A stretch of DNA of 64,000 bases from Gonatopus flavifemur (taxonomy: Eukaryota; Arthropoda; Insecta; Hymenoptera; Dryinidae): assembly GCA_018340375.1 (NCBI GenBank), contig JAFFJZ010000010.1, positions 9,796,001 through 9,860,000 of the forward strand. Direction: 5' to 3'. Of this stretch, positions 47,110 to 58,470 are shown piece after piece. Below the pieces are notes generated by a model. That model searched no databases. It was not told the DNA's origin and saw only the letters and a program-made list of their open reading frames with translations. How positions within the stretch are numbered: the stretch's first letter is position 1; the number at the start of each line of letters is the position of its first letter. The translations under genes and the position numbers were made by a program.

Positions 47110-47719
47110 GGCTGAAAAGTCCCGGGCCTGACCAAGAAAACACGGTTTTTGTTGTTCAAAATTAGCTTTATTCATCAACGTAATCTCCATCAAGAACAAC
47201 GCTATTATTCCAGCGCCGCTCTAACATTTCAATACCCTGGTTTAAAAAAACCATTGATTCTCGCCAAATCTCACTAAATTACAGTTGAACTTGGACAATG
47301 TTCTGGCCGAATCTCATCCAGCAAATGTCAATGAGATTTGGTCAGAAAGAACAGTCGATTCTCGCCAAATTTCACTGAATCTGGCCGAATCTCATTGATT
47401 CTCGGACAATGTTCTGGCCAAATCTCATTTAATTTCATTTGTCAGAAGTAATGGATTCTTTTAACCAGGGTACCGCACTTTTGTAGAACGATTTATCTTT
47501 CGCCTCAGAATAGGCCTCAGTTTCAGCGATAACCTCTTCAATCGAGCGAAATTTCTCACCGGCGAGCATTTTTTTTAGGTCTGCGAACAGCCAGTAGTCG
47601 TATGGCAACCAAATCTGGCGAATACGGTGGATGTGGAAGCAATTCGAAGTTCAATTCATGTAGTTTTGCCATTGTTTTGATTAACTTGTGACATAGTGCG
47701 TTGTCTTGATGAAATGAAA
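47110..47719 (-). pseudogene. Second mariner relic, 3' half, interrupted by a MITE
   Basis: The minus strand reads FHQDNA, then ELLPHPPYSPDL, a frameshift, DYWLFADLKKMLAGEKFRSI and EEVIAETEAYSEAKDKSFYK. After the insertion at 47235-47470 it continues IEMLERRWNN and VVLDGDYVDE stop. The terminus near 47113 reads GGCTGAAAAGTCCCGGGCC on the plus strand. The 5' half is missing beyond 47719, where another foldback begins. Confidence 0.85.
47235..47470. mobile_element. CCCTGGTTTAA...TTAACCAGGG MITE, TA duplication, inside mariner
   Basis: TA stands at 47233-47234 and 47471-47472, and the mariner reading frame resumes on the far side. GATTCTCGCCAAATCTCA words repeat inside. Fragments of the family lie at 12949-13040 and about 48115-48302. 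Confidence 0.8.
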
Positions 47720-48109
47720 TTTTGCTTCCTCGTTAGAGGGAAGCTTTCCCAGCCAGCAAAGTGCTTCCAAATTTACGTTCCCGCTACTAGCAGTGCTAGT
47801 GGGAGCAACGTAGTAGCTTTCCATTACCGTGAGACTGCATGCTACCATAACATATATATATATGATTCAATTCATAACGTAGCACTACCTCAGCGCTACC
47901 AGTTTTATCAGGAAGCGCTACCACGTAGTGCTCCTAGTAAAAATACTACCAAGTCGTTCATATTTCCATACATAAATGAAGCCATATATGTACAGAAGAT
48001 TTTTAACTGTATAAGTTAATGGTAGCACCACTGCCAGAAGCGCTGGAGACAAAAAAATTTTCGGCTCCTCGGAACGATCACAAAGCTTCCCTCTAACGAG
48101 AAAGCAAAA
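47720..48109. mobile_element. Foldback element with TTTTGCTTTCTCGTTAGAGG ends
   Basis: 28-bp terminal repeats match with one difference. The interior repeats AGCGCTACC and AGTAGC words in both orientations. It abuts the truncated mariner relic. Confidence 0.7.
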
Positions 48110-48672
48110 ATCCATAGGATCTGACGGAATGAAATCTAATGGCATTCGGTCAAAACATTGTACAAGATTCAATCAGAATCACATTGAAAAAATACATTGA
48201 ACTGATTAAATCTTATTGAAAATGGTTGTATAGGATTTGGTTAGAACATTGTGCAAGATTCAATGAGATTTGGCGAGAACCAATGGGTTTGTTCAACCAG
48301 GGTAGAAATTTTGAACGTTAAATTGGAAAGTACTTGACGAAACGAAATTACTCTAAGCACAAAAGAGTAATTGAGTCTGCCCATCCCTGCTTGCGGAAGA
48401 TTTCTCAATTCCTTAACTTCAAGATATTTCTCTAGAAATCTTTGAGATGTGTGCCAAAGATATCTCAATTGACATGTTTTCAAGACATCTTGTATCCATC
48501 TCCTAATTTCATTTCCAATAAACATTCCGTTTTTTTAAATATCTTTACAAGGAGTCTAAGATGTCTGATGCAACAATTTCAGATATCTTATAGATCTCTT
48601 GAACTCTTCTTACACCTAAGAGATTCCTATAATCCAGTGAACACAAAGGAGAAGAGCGTCCTTTTAGAGCCC

Positions 48673-48884
48673 TTAAGTGGATACTAGTGCCGGGATTCTA
48701 GCCATTTCGTATTGGCCAGTTCATTCAAAAACTATTGAATAAATTCATCCAAACTGAGTTTCCAAAGATTCTGTAAGCCATAAGGAATCTTTAGAAACTT
48801 AGTTTGTACGAATTGATCCAGTACTTTTTGAATAAATTAGCCAATACGAAATGGCTAGCGTCCCGGCACTAGTATCCCCTTAAA
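48673..48884. mobile_element. GGATACTAGTGCCGGGA MITE bounded by TTAA
   Basis: TTAA precedes GTGGATACTAGTGCCGGGA and follows TCCCGGCACTAGTATCCCC. Arms of about 60 bp share AGCCATTTCGTATTGGC. Duplicated TTAA is typical of piggyBac-like elements; relatives at 33678-33895 and 43395-43557 have TTAA or one-off variants. Confidence 0.7.
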
Positions 48885-49096
48885 GTTGAACAATGTCCAA
48901 CCAAAAGATATCTTTAAGCCTCCTTTCGTCTTGAAGACCACTTCAAGACAGAAGCAAGCTTAAAGATATCTTTTGGTTAGATATTGGTCAGTTTTGAGGG
49001 CTCTAAAAGAAGGCTTTTCTTTTTTGTGTTTACTGGGAAGATAAATATGAGATCTCTTTCCAGACATCTTGAAAGACATCTTGAAAGAGGTCTTAT

Positions 49097-49526
49097 GGGG
49101 CCGTCCATAAATTACGTAAGACAATTTTGGCATTTTTTCACCCCCCTCCCTCCCCCTTGTAAGACATCGTAAGATTTCATTAAACCCCTCCCCCTTCCCC
49201 CATGTGGTAAGGTAATATAATACAGAAGTGTACAGAAATTATAAATGACTCAATTATGGTATAACATTGATGATTATTAACTTACTAAAATTAACTATCC
49301 AAGGATACTTGATTACAGAACATCATCTTTGTAAAATCTTTGAAAAAGTTGAAGGAAATATGTGTTTTTCGAAATCAGTTGAAATTGAATTTCTTAATAT
49401 TTAGTTACATCCATCTTACGTAAGATTTTGGTGCAACCCCTCCCCCTCCCCCCTTGTAAGATCTGGTAAGAATTCCATGAACCCCCTCCCCCCCTTGAAC
49501 GTCTTACGTAATTTATGGACGACCCC
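49097..49526. mobile_element. GGGGCCGTCCATAAATTACG terminal-inverted-repeat element
   Basis: GGGGCCGTCCATAAATTACG and CGTAATTTATGGACGACCCC bound the element. CCCCCTCCC-type pyrimidine blocks lie just inside each end. TAT flanks both sides. It sits within AAGATATCTT-word sequence. GTAAGAC words recur, including several TAAGATnnnGTAAGA. Confidence 0.75.
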
Positions 49527-49641
49527 TATATTTATCTTAGAAGAATCTTTCAAATGTAAGAAGAGTTCAAAAGATTTATGAGATATCTGGAAGTGTTGAA
49601 TAGGGTGAATATGAATATATAATATATAATATATATCCCAA

Positions 49642-50298
49642 ACAAGTCCAACAAACGAGCTGAAGGTCCTGGCAAACTACATTGTAAAGACCTATGCTCC
49701 TGTTTGGTTTGCGATAAAACGATATAATACTGTGAAATACGGTCCGAAGCACATACATAAGGTAATTCGAACGACAAGATATTTACCGGATAACATCAAA
49801 AAAATAATCGATCCTGTCATTCAAAGAAACGCGTTCTTCTGCCATCCAGAGAACATGCTATTAGCAATGATAGTAGATGACAGAGAACATACACGTGAAT
49901 TAGGCTACAAGAAGATTCTTGAAGCCAGAAACCAGCAGCCAGAATCAAGAAGCAACGTTAGAATTTTCAAGCTCCCTACAATTAATTTTGAGGCTACAGA
50001 CTATACTGAACTTCTTGATTGGACAAAGTGTGATTTGACACCACCTCCATTGATATCAAAGATGACATCAGATCACATTGCATCTTTACTGAAAGAAAAA
50101 CTCTTGCCTGAGTTTGAGAATTTACAATTTCCATGTCACACTCAGTCAGTGGAGAGGTGCGTCAAACTCGTAACACAAGCAGCAGGAACAGTTTGCGGAC
50201 ATGAAAACCGAGATGGTTTCATTAGGACAACTTTAAGATCAAGGTCTGTGATGCCGAAATTCGATTCGAAGTTAGAATTTAAAGGAGCATCAGTCTAA
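49642..50298 (+). CDS. Intact open frame of unknown family (probably a partial element or retrocopy)
   Basis: The frame runs open from about 49642 (TNELKVLANYIVKTYAPVWF) to TAA at 50298, about 218 codons with no intron; the first ATG is internal. It is clearly richer in G+C and more protein-like than its surroundings. Blocks include YLPDNIKKIIDPVIQRNAF, FCHPENMLLAMIVDDREH, RELGYKKILEARNQQP, CHTQSVERCVKLVTQAAG and ENRDGFIRTTLRSRSVMPKF. I have an unverified impression that the CHTQ-VERCVKLVT part recurs in uncharacterised multi-copy invertebrate proteins. The 5' end is lost in an AT-rich run at 49610-49640. Coding start unknown; function unknown. Confidence 0.6.
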   Translation, partial: TSPTNELKVLANYIVKTYAPVWFAIKRYNTVKYGPKHIHKVIRTTRYLPDNIKKIIDPVIQRNAFFCHPENMLLAMIVDDREHTRELGYKKILEARNQQPESRSNVRIFKLPTINFEATDYTELLDWTKCDLTPPPLISKMTSDHIASLLKEKLLPEFENLQFPCHTQSVERCVKLVTQAAGTVCGHENRDGFIRTTLRSRSVMPKFDSKLEFKGASV

Positions 50299-51141
50299 TT
50301 ATCCACACCCCAATTGGTTGGTAGGTCGGGCAGGGTGTGGGTGGGACTCGATTTGCAGCCATCTCCTCGTGGTGAGTCCTGGGTCATTTTAGTACGAAAA
50401 AAAACACATGCTAAAATGAGCGAAGAGCTGCATTATGATATTGAAAGAATACAATGATATTATTGGAAACGATGATTTCTTTCGTTATTACTACCAACAC
50501 AAACTTGGTTTATTTCTTGTGCATGTCTTTGAGAATAGCGGATTTTCTCGATTTTCACCAAATTTCAAGCCGTTTGCCCGATTTCAAAACTGATGGAAAT
50601 ACGTCTAACAGTATTTTTTTCATATTAAGGTGAGTGCAAAGAATGGATTTTATGCTATTGGAAATGAAAAATTTATTTGTCAACAGTTTTTAGCTTCTTT
50701 GAAAAATTGCGAATTTTTCGGAAATTTTTCCAATTTCAGGCTCTTTGCGCGAACTGAAGATTTGAAGTGAGATTTTTCTAATTATTTTTCCCGTCAATAA
50801 CAAGCCAATGCGCAAGTTTTCCGCACTATTAGAAATCGGTTTTCGAAAAACCGCTTTTTTCGACCCACCCTAGTGTTGAATTGAAGTGTGATATTTTAAG
50901 GAACGGAATGTTTATTGAGTTTCCTCAAGTTATCTTGAAAATATCTTTACGAGACATCTTGGCTATATCTTCATAAACATATGGAACCGTTCCATCCTTC
51001 AGATATCTTACGGAAGATTTATCAATTTCATAACTTTAAGATATTCAAAAGAAATCCTTGAGATATATCCCGAAGATAGCTCAATGAGGATGTTCTCAAG
51101 ATGACTCATATTCATCTCTAAGTCAACATACTAATTTCATT
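50299..51141. other. 3' flank of the unknown open frame and AAGATATCTT-word sequence
   Basis: 50299-50400 is relatively G-rich and may belong to the same element as the open frame. 50500-50880 holds repeated TTTCAAATTTC-like phrases. 50920-51120 repeats AGATATCTT words. Confidence 0.4.
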
Positions 51142-51358
51142 CCCACACAGTACTCTAGTCCCGATGTATTCATAAAGAACTCTTGATGGATTCATCGTGA
51201 GATTCTTCAAGAGTCCCCGCTATAACAGTTCAGAATGAATTCTTTACGAATTCCTGGGATTCAGATAGAACTCTCAAAGAATTCTCAACACTTCTTTATG
51301 AATTCTTTCTGAACTGACATAATGGGAGTTCATTTGGGACATGCCTGTGCTATGTGGG
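51142..51358. mobile_element. CCC...GGG element, GAATTC-word family
   Basis: CCCACACAGTACTCTAG and CTGTGCTATGTGGG ends; AAGAATTC words in the body. Flanks TT and AT do not match, an exception within this group. Confidence 0.55.
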
Positions 51359-51360
51359 AT

Positions 51361-51815
51361 CCCAAGTAGCACCAGAATATACTATGAACGTTCTTCGAAT
51401 ATTCGAAATATGTTCTATGTACATTCAAATGAGACAGTTCCATAGGTGCTATGCATATTCATCGAACGGATATAATTGAATATACGACGGTTTGTCAATC
51501 GAAAGGCGATCGAATGAATATTGTACATTTTGAATGTACTATGTAGGTTTTAAGTTTATTCAAAACAGTCTCATTCGAATATTCTATGAACGTTTCCTCA
51601 CAGCACATCCACCGACTTCCACGTCGCGTCCCCGTGGATTCCACGTGGATAAATGGTGGACGTGGATAGAACGTGGATGAACGGAGATTCCACGCGGAGG
51701 CAACGTAGAAATGTCCGGTGCTGTACGGGTTCATTACATATTCTTCATACCTGGTTCGTACATTCTACGAATGTGTCTATATCGTAAATACTTTGAACTT
51801 CTGTTGCTGCTTGGG
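51361..51815. mobile_element. CCC...GGG element, GAATATTC/GAACGTTC words, AT duplication, with nested insertion
   Basis: CCCAAGTAGCACCAG starts and GTTGCTGCTTGGG ends it; AT on both flanks. It is interrupted by 51596-51729. Confidence 0.7.
51596..51729. mobile_element. ACAGCACATCCACCG element, CCACGTGG-word family, copy 1, TT duplication
   Basis: CCTCACAGCACATCCACC at the left and GGTGCTGTACGGG at the right; TT on both flanks. GTGGA, CCACGTGG and TCCACG words fill the body. Copy 2 is at 55632-55766. Confidence 0.75.
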
Positions 51816-52209
51816 ATAATTCGTGTTGGCACACAGACAAACTCGAATGCAAATTCTAATCTAAAGTTGAATGAGGTTCAAATGTACGAAATACTAAATG
51901 TTCGGGAACGAACCTATCAGAGAAATACGAAGGAATGACATGAAGAACCAATGGAATCGGATGAATTGGTTCTCGTATGAATAGTATTCCGTACATTTGG
52001 ACCCCATCCTCAGATCTTTTTTTTTTCGCAGGGTCGATTCTGGTCCCTGAAGGAGTACCAGTGCAACAGATCTCAGAAAGAATCGATCTTTGAATATGAC
52101 TCATCCTCTTTTATAGAGAATTTATGGAATTTTTATCGATATTTCATAAAGTTCTATAAGAACTAAATAATTTTTCTAAAAAAAAAATAGATCCTTTTTT
52201 ATATCACCC

Positions 52210-53610
52210 CAAGTGTGTATGGACCAATGACTCAATGATGGTCCAAGCCTGGCACAAGACCTGCCGAGGCTTGTCTTGAACAATTTACCAAACTTGGCCC
52301 AGGCTTGGGAATAATAAGATCAGGACAAGCTTGGGCCGGTGGTTTTGCCAGGCCCGGTCCAATTCATTTACCAAGCATTAACCAATGCTTCTCTGATCGC
52401 AGATATGGATGAAAAAAGTAATTGATTCATATTTCAGTTCATGACTTTCTCCCTCAGAATATCGTAGATGAATTATCTTGAAATGACAGGAAAAATGTGA
52501 CAAGACTGGGACAAGCTTGTATGATCATTGAAAAATTTGCGTTCTTTGATATTTCAATCAATTTTGATTCTATCGTTGAATTATGCTCAAACTAAACTAA
52601 TAAGATGACTGAAATACCATAACATAAATCTTATGATGATCTGATCCCGTGCGGAATCCAACATTGGAATCCCCCGAGTCACCCGAAAAACTGATGGTTT
52701 ATCTTCACGTGTATATCATCCCTAATGAGCATAACTATCAGCCCAGGCCTGACCCGAGCCTGTCCCAGAGTGGGCAGCCTTCGCCCAAGCTTGCCCCAAT
52801 AGTTATAAATTTATAAATTTATAAACATTGTGCCACTCATGTAGGCAATATTGGCACAATTGTTCTCAACATGGAGAAAAATGCAGCTCGAAAGGATAGT
52901 AATCTTTGATAGAAAATTGGAGAATATTTCTTAAAATCTGAGAATATTTCTTAAAATCTAAGAATTTTTCTTAAGTTTGTAATAATCGTAAAACAGTTCA
53001 GATTTCTCTTGAATATTGCTCGAAAAACAATGGAAAATTATCAATACTTGACAAATCATCAAAACAAATATGAAGTTTCCAAAAGTCGCGCATGAAATTT
53101 TACAAAGTGAATAACAAAATTTTGAAATCTTATTTTCATATTACAGAATTTTCTTATTCACTTTGTAAAATTTTATTCGCGACTTTTGGCAACTTCATAT
53201 TTGTTCTTATGATCTGTCAAGTATTGATAATTTTTCATTGTTTTTCGAGCAATATTCAAGAGAAATCTGAACCGTTTTATGTTTATTACGAACTTGAGAA
53301 AAATTCTTAGATTTTAAGAAATATTCTCCAATTTTCTATCAAAGATTAAAGATTATTATCCTTTCGAGCTGCATTTTTCTCCGTGAACGAATGCTTGATT
53401 TGTACACTTGTGCCAAGCTTGTACCAAATGTAGTGACCATTTCAAAAATATTAACAAATGTACCATGACTGACTATCCATTAGGAACAACGGGGCAGTCA
53501 TGGAACAATATTCGGCCAATTGTTCTTCATGAAGGTTTGTTTCTGAGACATGTGCCAACCTTGGGACAAGCTTGGGTGTTTTTTCGGTCTTGGCAATACT
53601 TGCATGGACA
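52210..53610. mobile_element. CAAGCTTGGGCC-family element, copy 2, split by a foldback
   Basis: 52210-52520 and 52800-52867, then 53455-53610, align in order with 17225-17790. The middle is interrupted by 52870-53385 and by about 220 bp of extra sequence near 52570-52790. Confidence 0.7.
52870..53385. mobile_element. CATGGAG...CTCCGTG foldback, AA duplication, 230-bp arms
   Basis: The left arm is mirrored by the right arm for about 230 bp with few mismatches. AA is on both flanks. It interrupts the CAAGCTTGGGCC-family copy. The open frame 53092-53310 is its right arm. Confidence 0.8.
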
Positions 53611-54211
53611 CCACTTGACACGAATCGGATAAATTTTCAAGAATCATTCGAATTGGGGGAATATAATTCAAATACCCCTCTGTACTGTGGGGGGATTGAA
53701 TCCATGTCTCCTTATTTTATAAATTCAAAGATATCTTTAAATAATGCCTTCTCTCGTTACGACAATCGTTACAACAGTAAGTTGATTCGATGAAATGAGT
53801 GTCTTTTTGGGAGAAAGTATGATTCATTGGAAAAACCATAAATCGACCCCATGAGATTCTCCATTGCAATCATATTTGTATTTTCCACGTATGATCTATA
53901 AATTACTTTCAAATTCCAAAAATTTCTGATAAATTTATACTTGCTAATACCTACTTTTTACGAGAATCCTTTTGAAGAATAAATCATTGGGTTAGCAAAT
54001 AGAATTAACATTTCTGGAAAAATGGAAAGCCGAGATTCGTTCGTCTGAAATGAACCATCAAGTGGACGATCCTTCTGAGGAAAAAATCTACCTGGAATTT
54101 CAGGAAACCGGCAAAACCATTGGCGACGATAGGGAACGACAAATGACCGTGAGCAATTAAGAATTCTTCTCATACAATGAGAACTGGTTCAGTTGGTTCT
54201 TTTTTTTCATA
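53611..54211. other. Non-genic stretch
   Basis: AT-rich sequence without recognised gene or element. Confidence 0.5.
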
Positions 54212-54446
54212 CACGCAGAAAAATATGTTTTAAAAAGTCCCATAATTTATTGAGGATCAGCGCCAGTCTGTGATGAATGAAATTATTTACCTGAATATAG
54301 CTCCAAAAATCCCATAATTTCTTGTAGAAATACATCTAATTATGGGACTTTTTAAAAGTAAATTCAAGTAAAAACTCTATCTGTCACAGACTGGTGCTGA
54401 TCCTCAATAAATTATGGGACTTTTCAACACATCTGTTTCCTCCGTG
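54212..54446. mobile_element. CAC...GTG foldback MITE, TA duplication
   Basis: CACGCAGAAAAATATGTTTT at the left, ACATCTGTTTCCTCCGTG at the right; TA on both flanks. Arms share CCCATAATTTATTGAGGATC. Confidence 0.75.
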
Positions 54447-54917
54447 TAAGGGAAGATCATATCGTAAATTAAGAATACTTACTTTTATTTGTTTTATCAA
54501 TTACTTGAAATGTATGAAACCTGTGGAACATTTTTACTATGAAAATGATGATCCATACAATACACTAAGTCAGAAAGAGTTCATAAATAATTGAATTGGA
54601 ATTTGAAGAGCTCGCTAAGAATTCTCGGGAATTTTCTTTCCAAACTTATGTGCTGTTACATAACGATACCCGTACAGAAATTTACCATTGGCACTAGCAT
54701 GGTGCAATGTGAATGAAAGATGGCCGAGGCTTGGCAACCGAGCATGGCACAACACTGAAATGATAACATCATTTTATGATTCATCAATGTGTTTTTCCAA
54801 TGGAGAACATGATAAACAATAGAAAAATTGGTTTATCAATGTTGCGCCTATGATAAAACTGTAAAAAATGATTAACCCAAAAATATATAAAAAGTATGCG
54901 CATTTCACAATTTCCAA

Positions 54918-55208
54918 TATACAGGGTGTCCCAGAATTCGCGGACCGGATTTCACAGGTATATTCTGCAGCCAAAATGCAATAATTTCCCGTTTGAACAA
55001 AATTTTTTCGACGCTCAGTTTTGGAGATATAAGCATTTTTAGATTTTTTTTCTAATCCGAATCATTCAAAAACACTGTGTGGCTACATACTTGAGCTTAA
55101 CACCATTCGCTAAGTTGGAAAACGGTGGATCTGTGGAAAAAAATTGAACTATTTTACCATTGATAGTCCCGGAGCTATAGCGATTTGAAGTTGCTGAATT
55201 CTGATTGG
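54918..55208. mobile_element. Single arm of the TATACAGGGTGTCCCA family
   Basis: Matches the left arm of 5517-6044, including TGCAATAATTTCCCGTTTGA and CCATTCGCTAAGTTGGAAAA. The opposite arm is absent. Confidence 0.7.
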
Positions 55209-55232
55209 CGGAAAGCTAAAAAATTTCAAACA

Positions 55233-55459
55233 CACGGAGAAAAAATGGTTTGCTACTATAGCGCCTACAAAGAAATTTGTTGTCCTTGCAAAAATATTCA
55301 CTACAGCAGCTAAGACGTTGGTTCTATTAACAAATGTGTTTATGTCAGCAAAAAAATTCAGTTGTGTCAATCAGTTTTCCTGCTCTTACAGCTAATTTTT
55401 TTTGTAGGCGCTATAGTAACAGACCTGCTTGTTATGCCAGCACCACTTTTCTCTCCGTG
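55233..55459. mobile_element. CACGGAG...CTCCGTG MITE, CA duplication
   Basis: CACGGAGAAAAAATGG and CCACTTTTCTCTCCGTG ends, CA on both flanks. TACTATAGCGCCTACAAA is mirrored by TTTGTAGGCGCTATAGTA. Confidence 0.75.
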
Positions 55460-55631
55460 CAGAAAATTTGAAACAAATTGACAGATTGATTTTTCTTCCA
55501 AAGAATTATGTGGGTCTTATATATTCCTTGTATACAGCTCTCACTACTCGCGAGAAACATTCGATCGGCAACTTAGCTAGCACTTCAGCCATCAAAAGTT
55601 GAAATTACGGAGCATGCCAATATTGAGCCAT

Positions 55632-55766
55632 CCCTAACAGCACATCCACCGATTTACACGTCGCATCCCCGTGGACTCCTCGTGGACAAATGGTGGACGT
55701 GGATAAAACGTGGATGAACGGAGATTCCACGCGGAGGCAACGTAGAAATGTCCGGCGCTGTACAGG
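55632..55766. mobile_element. ACAGCACATCCACCG element, CCACGTGG-word family, copy 2, AT duplication
   Basis: About 90% identical by eye to 51596-51729. CCCTAACAGCACATCC start and GCGCTGTACAGG end, AT on both flanks. Confidence 0.75.
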
Positions 55767-55768
55767 AT

Positions 55769-55855
55769 CCCTAGCAAAAATTAGCACCGAATCAACGTTG
55801 TTCCGAGCTTAGATGCCACGGAACAACGTTGATCCGGTGTTGATTTCTACTAGGG
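55769..55855. mobile_element. 87-bp CCC...GGG element, CAACGTTG word, AT duplication
   Basis: CCCTAGCAAAAATTAGCACC at the left and GGTGTTGATTTCTACTAGGG at the right; AT on both flanks. GGAACAACGTTGATCCG and complement fill the body. It sits immediately next to 55632-55766 and shares its AT. Confidence 0.75.
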
Positions 55856-55857
55856 AT

Positions 55858-57967
55858 GCTATTACCAATGATCGGCGTTGCATCAAAAACTAATTTTTAT
55901 CCAGACTAGACTAAAGTTTGTGGCGATATTCGAGCACATCTAAAATGATCCTCACTTTCAATAGAATCCATCGTTCGATCAATGTTGGACCAAGGATGAG
56001 ATTAGCAAGCGCCAAGCCTGGCGGAATTGTGAATCAATGGTAGGCTGACAACCGAAATTCGTTGAGCACTGATATCGGTACAATATTGTATTTGTTGTCA
56101 ATCAAAATTGAATATTTATAGACTGCCAAGCCTTGCCTGTCAACATTGCGCCAAGTTATATTCTATTGTCAGCATTGGCGGAACTTAAAAATGTTTATAT
56201 GGGTACTCAGATAGCACAAAAGTTCAGAAAGATTTCTTGAGAACTCATATTGAAGTCTTTGAATAACAATTGAACTCTTTAAGAGCTTTCTCTCAACCAA
56301 AGTAGTATTTGGGGAGAATTCATTTTAACACAACGCGCTATTATAGATATCTTCATCTTCAATGGATAAAAAGTCATCATTTCATGATATGAGAAACGGA
56401 CAAGTACGTTGGAAAACTAATAAGCACCTGTTCGGTACCCCAACAACGCACACCTTCTTCCGAAATTCCATAAAAACGAAGCTCACCAAGAGGCAGTTGA
56501 AACAATTGAATTGTCAATCTCAAAATATGGCGAAAACTTCCCTCAATCTACCAAATCTTCCCCTTTCTATTCAATTGGAATAAGTATTCCGAATCAACAA
56601 TATGGAGAAACTATAAATATATATTTGAAACTATATATGCAGAAATATTGTATAATTAACGTACGAACCGGAACCATCGACGAGAAAATTTATTCTATGG
56701 ATATTAGAATGTGATATTAGAATGAAGATTTCTTCAGAGGTTCGTTTCATCGTTCGTTCTGCGCTTCGTTGATGAGAATTGTGATTTAGAGTAGTTAAAT
56801 ACCATCACAAGTGAGGAAATATTTAATTAGTTACATCAAATAAATATCAAGATCGAGCACGATGGAATTAATAAATATTTAGTCAACTGGTGCAATATTT
56901 GACTGTTCCAAATTAATAATAGATGCGATCCATGCTCATTCGCAATCTAATTTTCCGTTAAAGATATTCAAAGGCATTGAAATTGGGCCGATGCTTTCAT
57001 CGTTTCATCGCAGAAATAAAAATAAAGGTTTTCGAGTCAATGCTGTAAGAGTCAAGATTGAAGAATTCGAATGACATTCGCAGAAAATAAATGAATTGAT
57101 TGAAGCATATGTGTATATCGATTTTTGAAATGCACATTGATGTCGTCACAGAGTTGTTATAAAAAATTCAAAATGAATTCATGTTTGCTGTCATAATGAG
57201 AGCTCTTTGAAGGGAATCTTGCGCTGTATGGGCAATTCGAATGTATAAAGACTTCCCGAAGACCTCTTGAATAGTCCCCGTTATGCAACCAATGATGAAT
57301 TCAAAAAGAATCTAATGGATTCAAAATGAAAACTTGTTAAATGTTCGGAGAATTCATGATGAAATCTCTCCCTGAACATTCAGTTGTGCATCAAGAATTA
57401 ATTTTGAATTCAAAATATTCATAATGAATACATATTGATTAGCTCTCTGCGGGAGCTCTTTGCGGGAACCTTATGTGCTGTTTTGCAAGAACAACAAATT
57501 TCTTTCAAACCAGTTTTTCTCCGTGCACTGAGAGAATTTTGCTGGAAAAATCCTCGTGGAATTCCAGTAATTGAAAGATGAGTAAAAATTCTTCAACAAA
57601 TTACTGTGCAGCTTTTAAAAATGAGTGAGTTTTTGAACAAGCGAAAGTGATATTTTCTATAAGTTTTACAAAATGCACAGTGAAATTGAAAAAACTTTCT
57701 GCTTGTCCATCAATCACCGGAATTTTTCACGGTCATTTTTTAAATAAAATTCCTTCAGTGTAATAGTCAGTTAGCAATTCGTTCCCGTGCAAAAAATATA
57801 TAATACGTGAGAATAAATGACATCCCTGTTGAAAATGCTAGGCAAATCCGCATGAATTCTAACAGGTCCTGGGACAAAGACCGAGCAGATCGAGGACAGG
57901 AATAGCTAGGATCTGCTTGGCATTCTCAGCAGAGATATCATACCATTTTAAGTTTGAAGTTTTGTTA
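55858..57967. other. Repeat-rich stretch without a gene
   Basis: Fragments of the CAAGCTTGG family (about 55980-56190) and of the GAATTC-word family (about 57160-57235 and 57240-57490, ends GCGCTGTATGGG and TATGTGCTGTT). A CACTG-ended repeat starts at 57526 and may end at 57760. No gene was recognised. Confidence 0.5.
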
Positions 57968-58470
57968 CCCGAAGGGAACATGAAGCTCCGACAAATGTTC
58001 AGAATAGATCATGATAGATCAGACTGAAGCTCTGTTGGAGCTCAAGTTTAGATTCGTAAACGTTCGACGAAGGTCCGATGAACGTTGAAATGTCCACTTG
58101 AAAATAGTTTGAATGAACGTTCATAAAACGTTCATCGAACGTTTGCTAAAGGTTCGTTCGAGTTGCAATTTTTCGATCAAAGTTTTTTTCAAAGTATATT
58201 TTTCCACGAAAAAATGAAAGATTGAGGCATTTCTAACTATAATTGTAATTCCGTCTGAAACATAAAAAACTGAAGGTTGAATGAATCTTCGTAGAATCTG
58301 TAATAAACGTTCTATGAACCTTCATTCAAGCTATTTTCAAGCGGACATTTCAACGTTCATCGGACCTTCGTCGAACGTTTCCGAATCTAAACTTGAGCTC
58401 CAACGGAGCTTCAGTCTGATCTATCATGATCTATTCTGAACGTTCGTCGGAGCTTCATGTTCCCTTCGGG
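57968..58470. mobile_element. CCCGAAGGGAACATGAAGCT foldback, TA duplication, copy A
   Basis: Terminal repeats are perfect for about 27 bp, and the arms pair for about 200 bp. TA on both flanks. GAACGTTC words recur inside. Relatives at 60708-61211 and 38330-38775. Confidence 0.8.

Noticed and set aside
57526..57760. CACTG...CAGTG element
   Set aside because: Ends are plausible but the flanks (TG and TA) do not match and the arms pair poorly, so it is not listed as a firm element.
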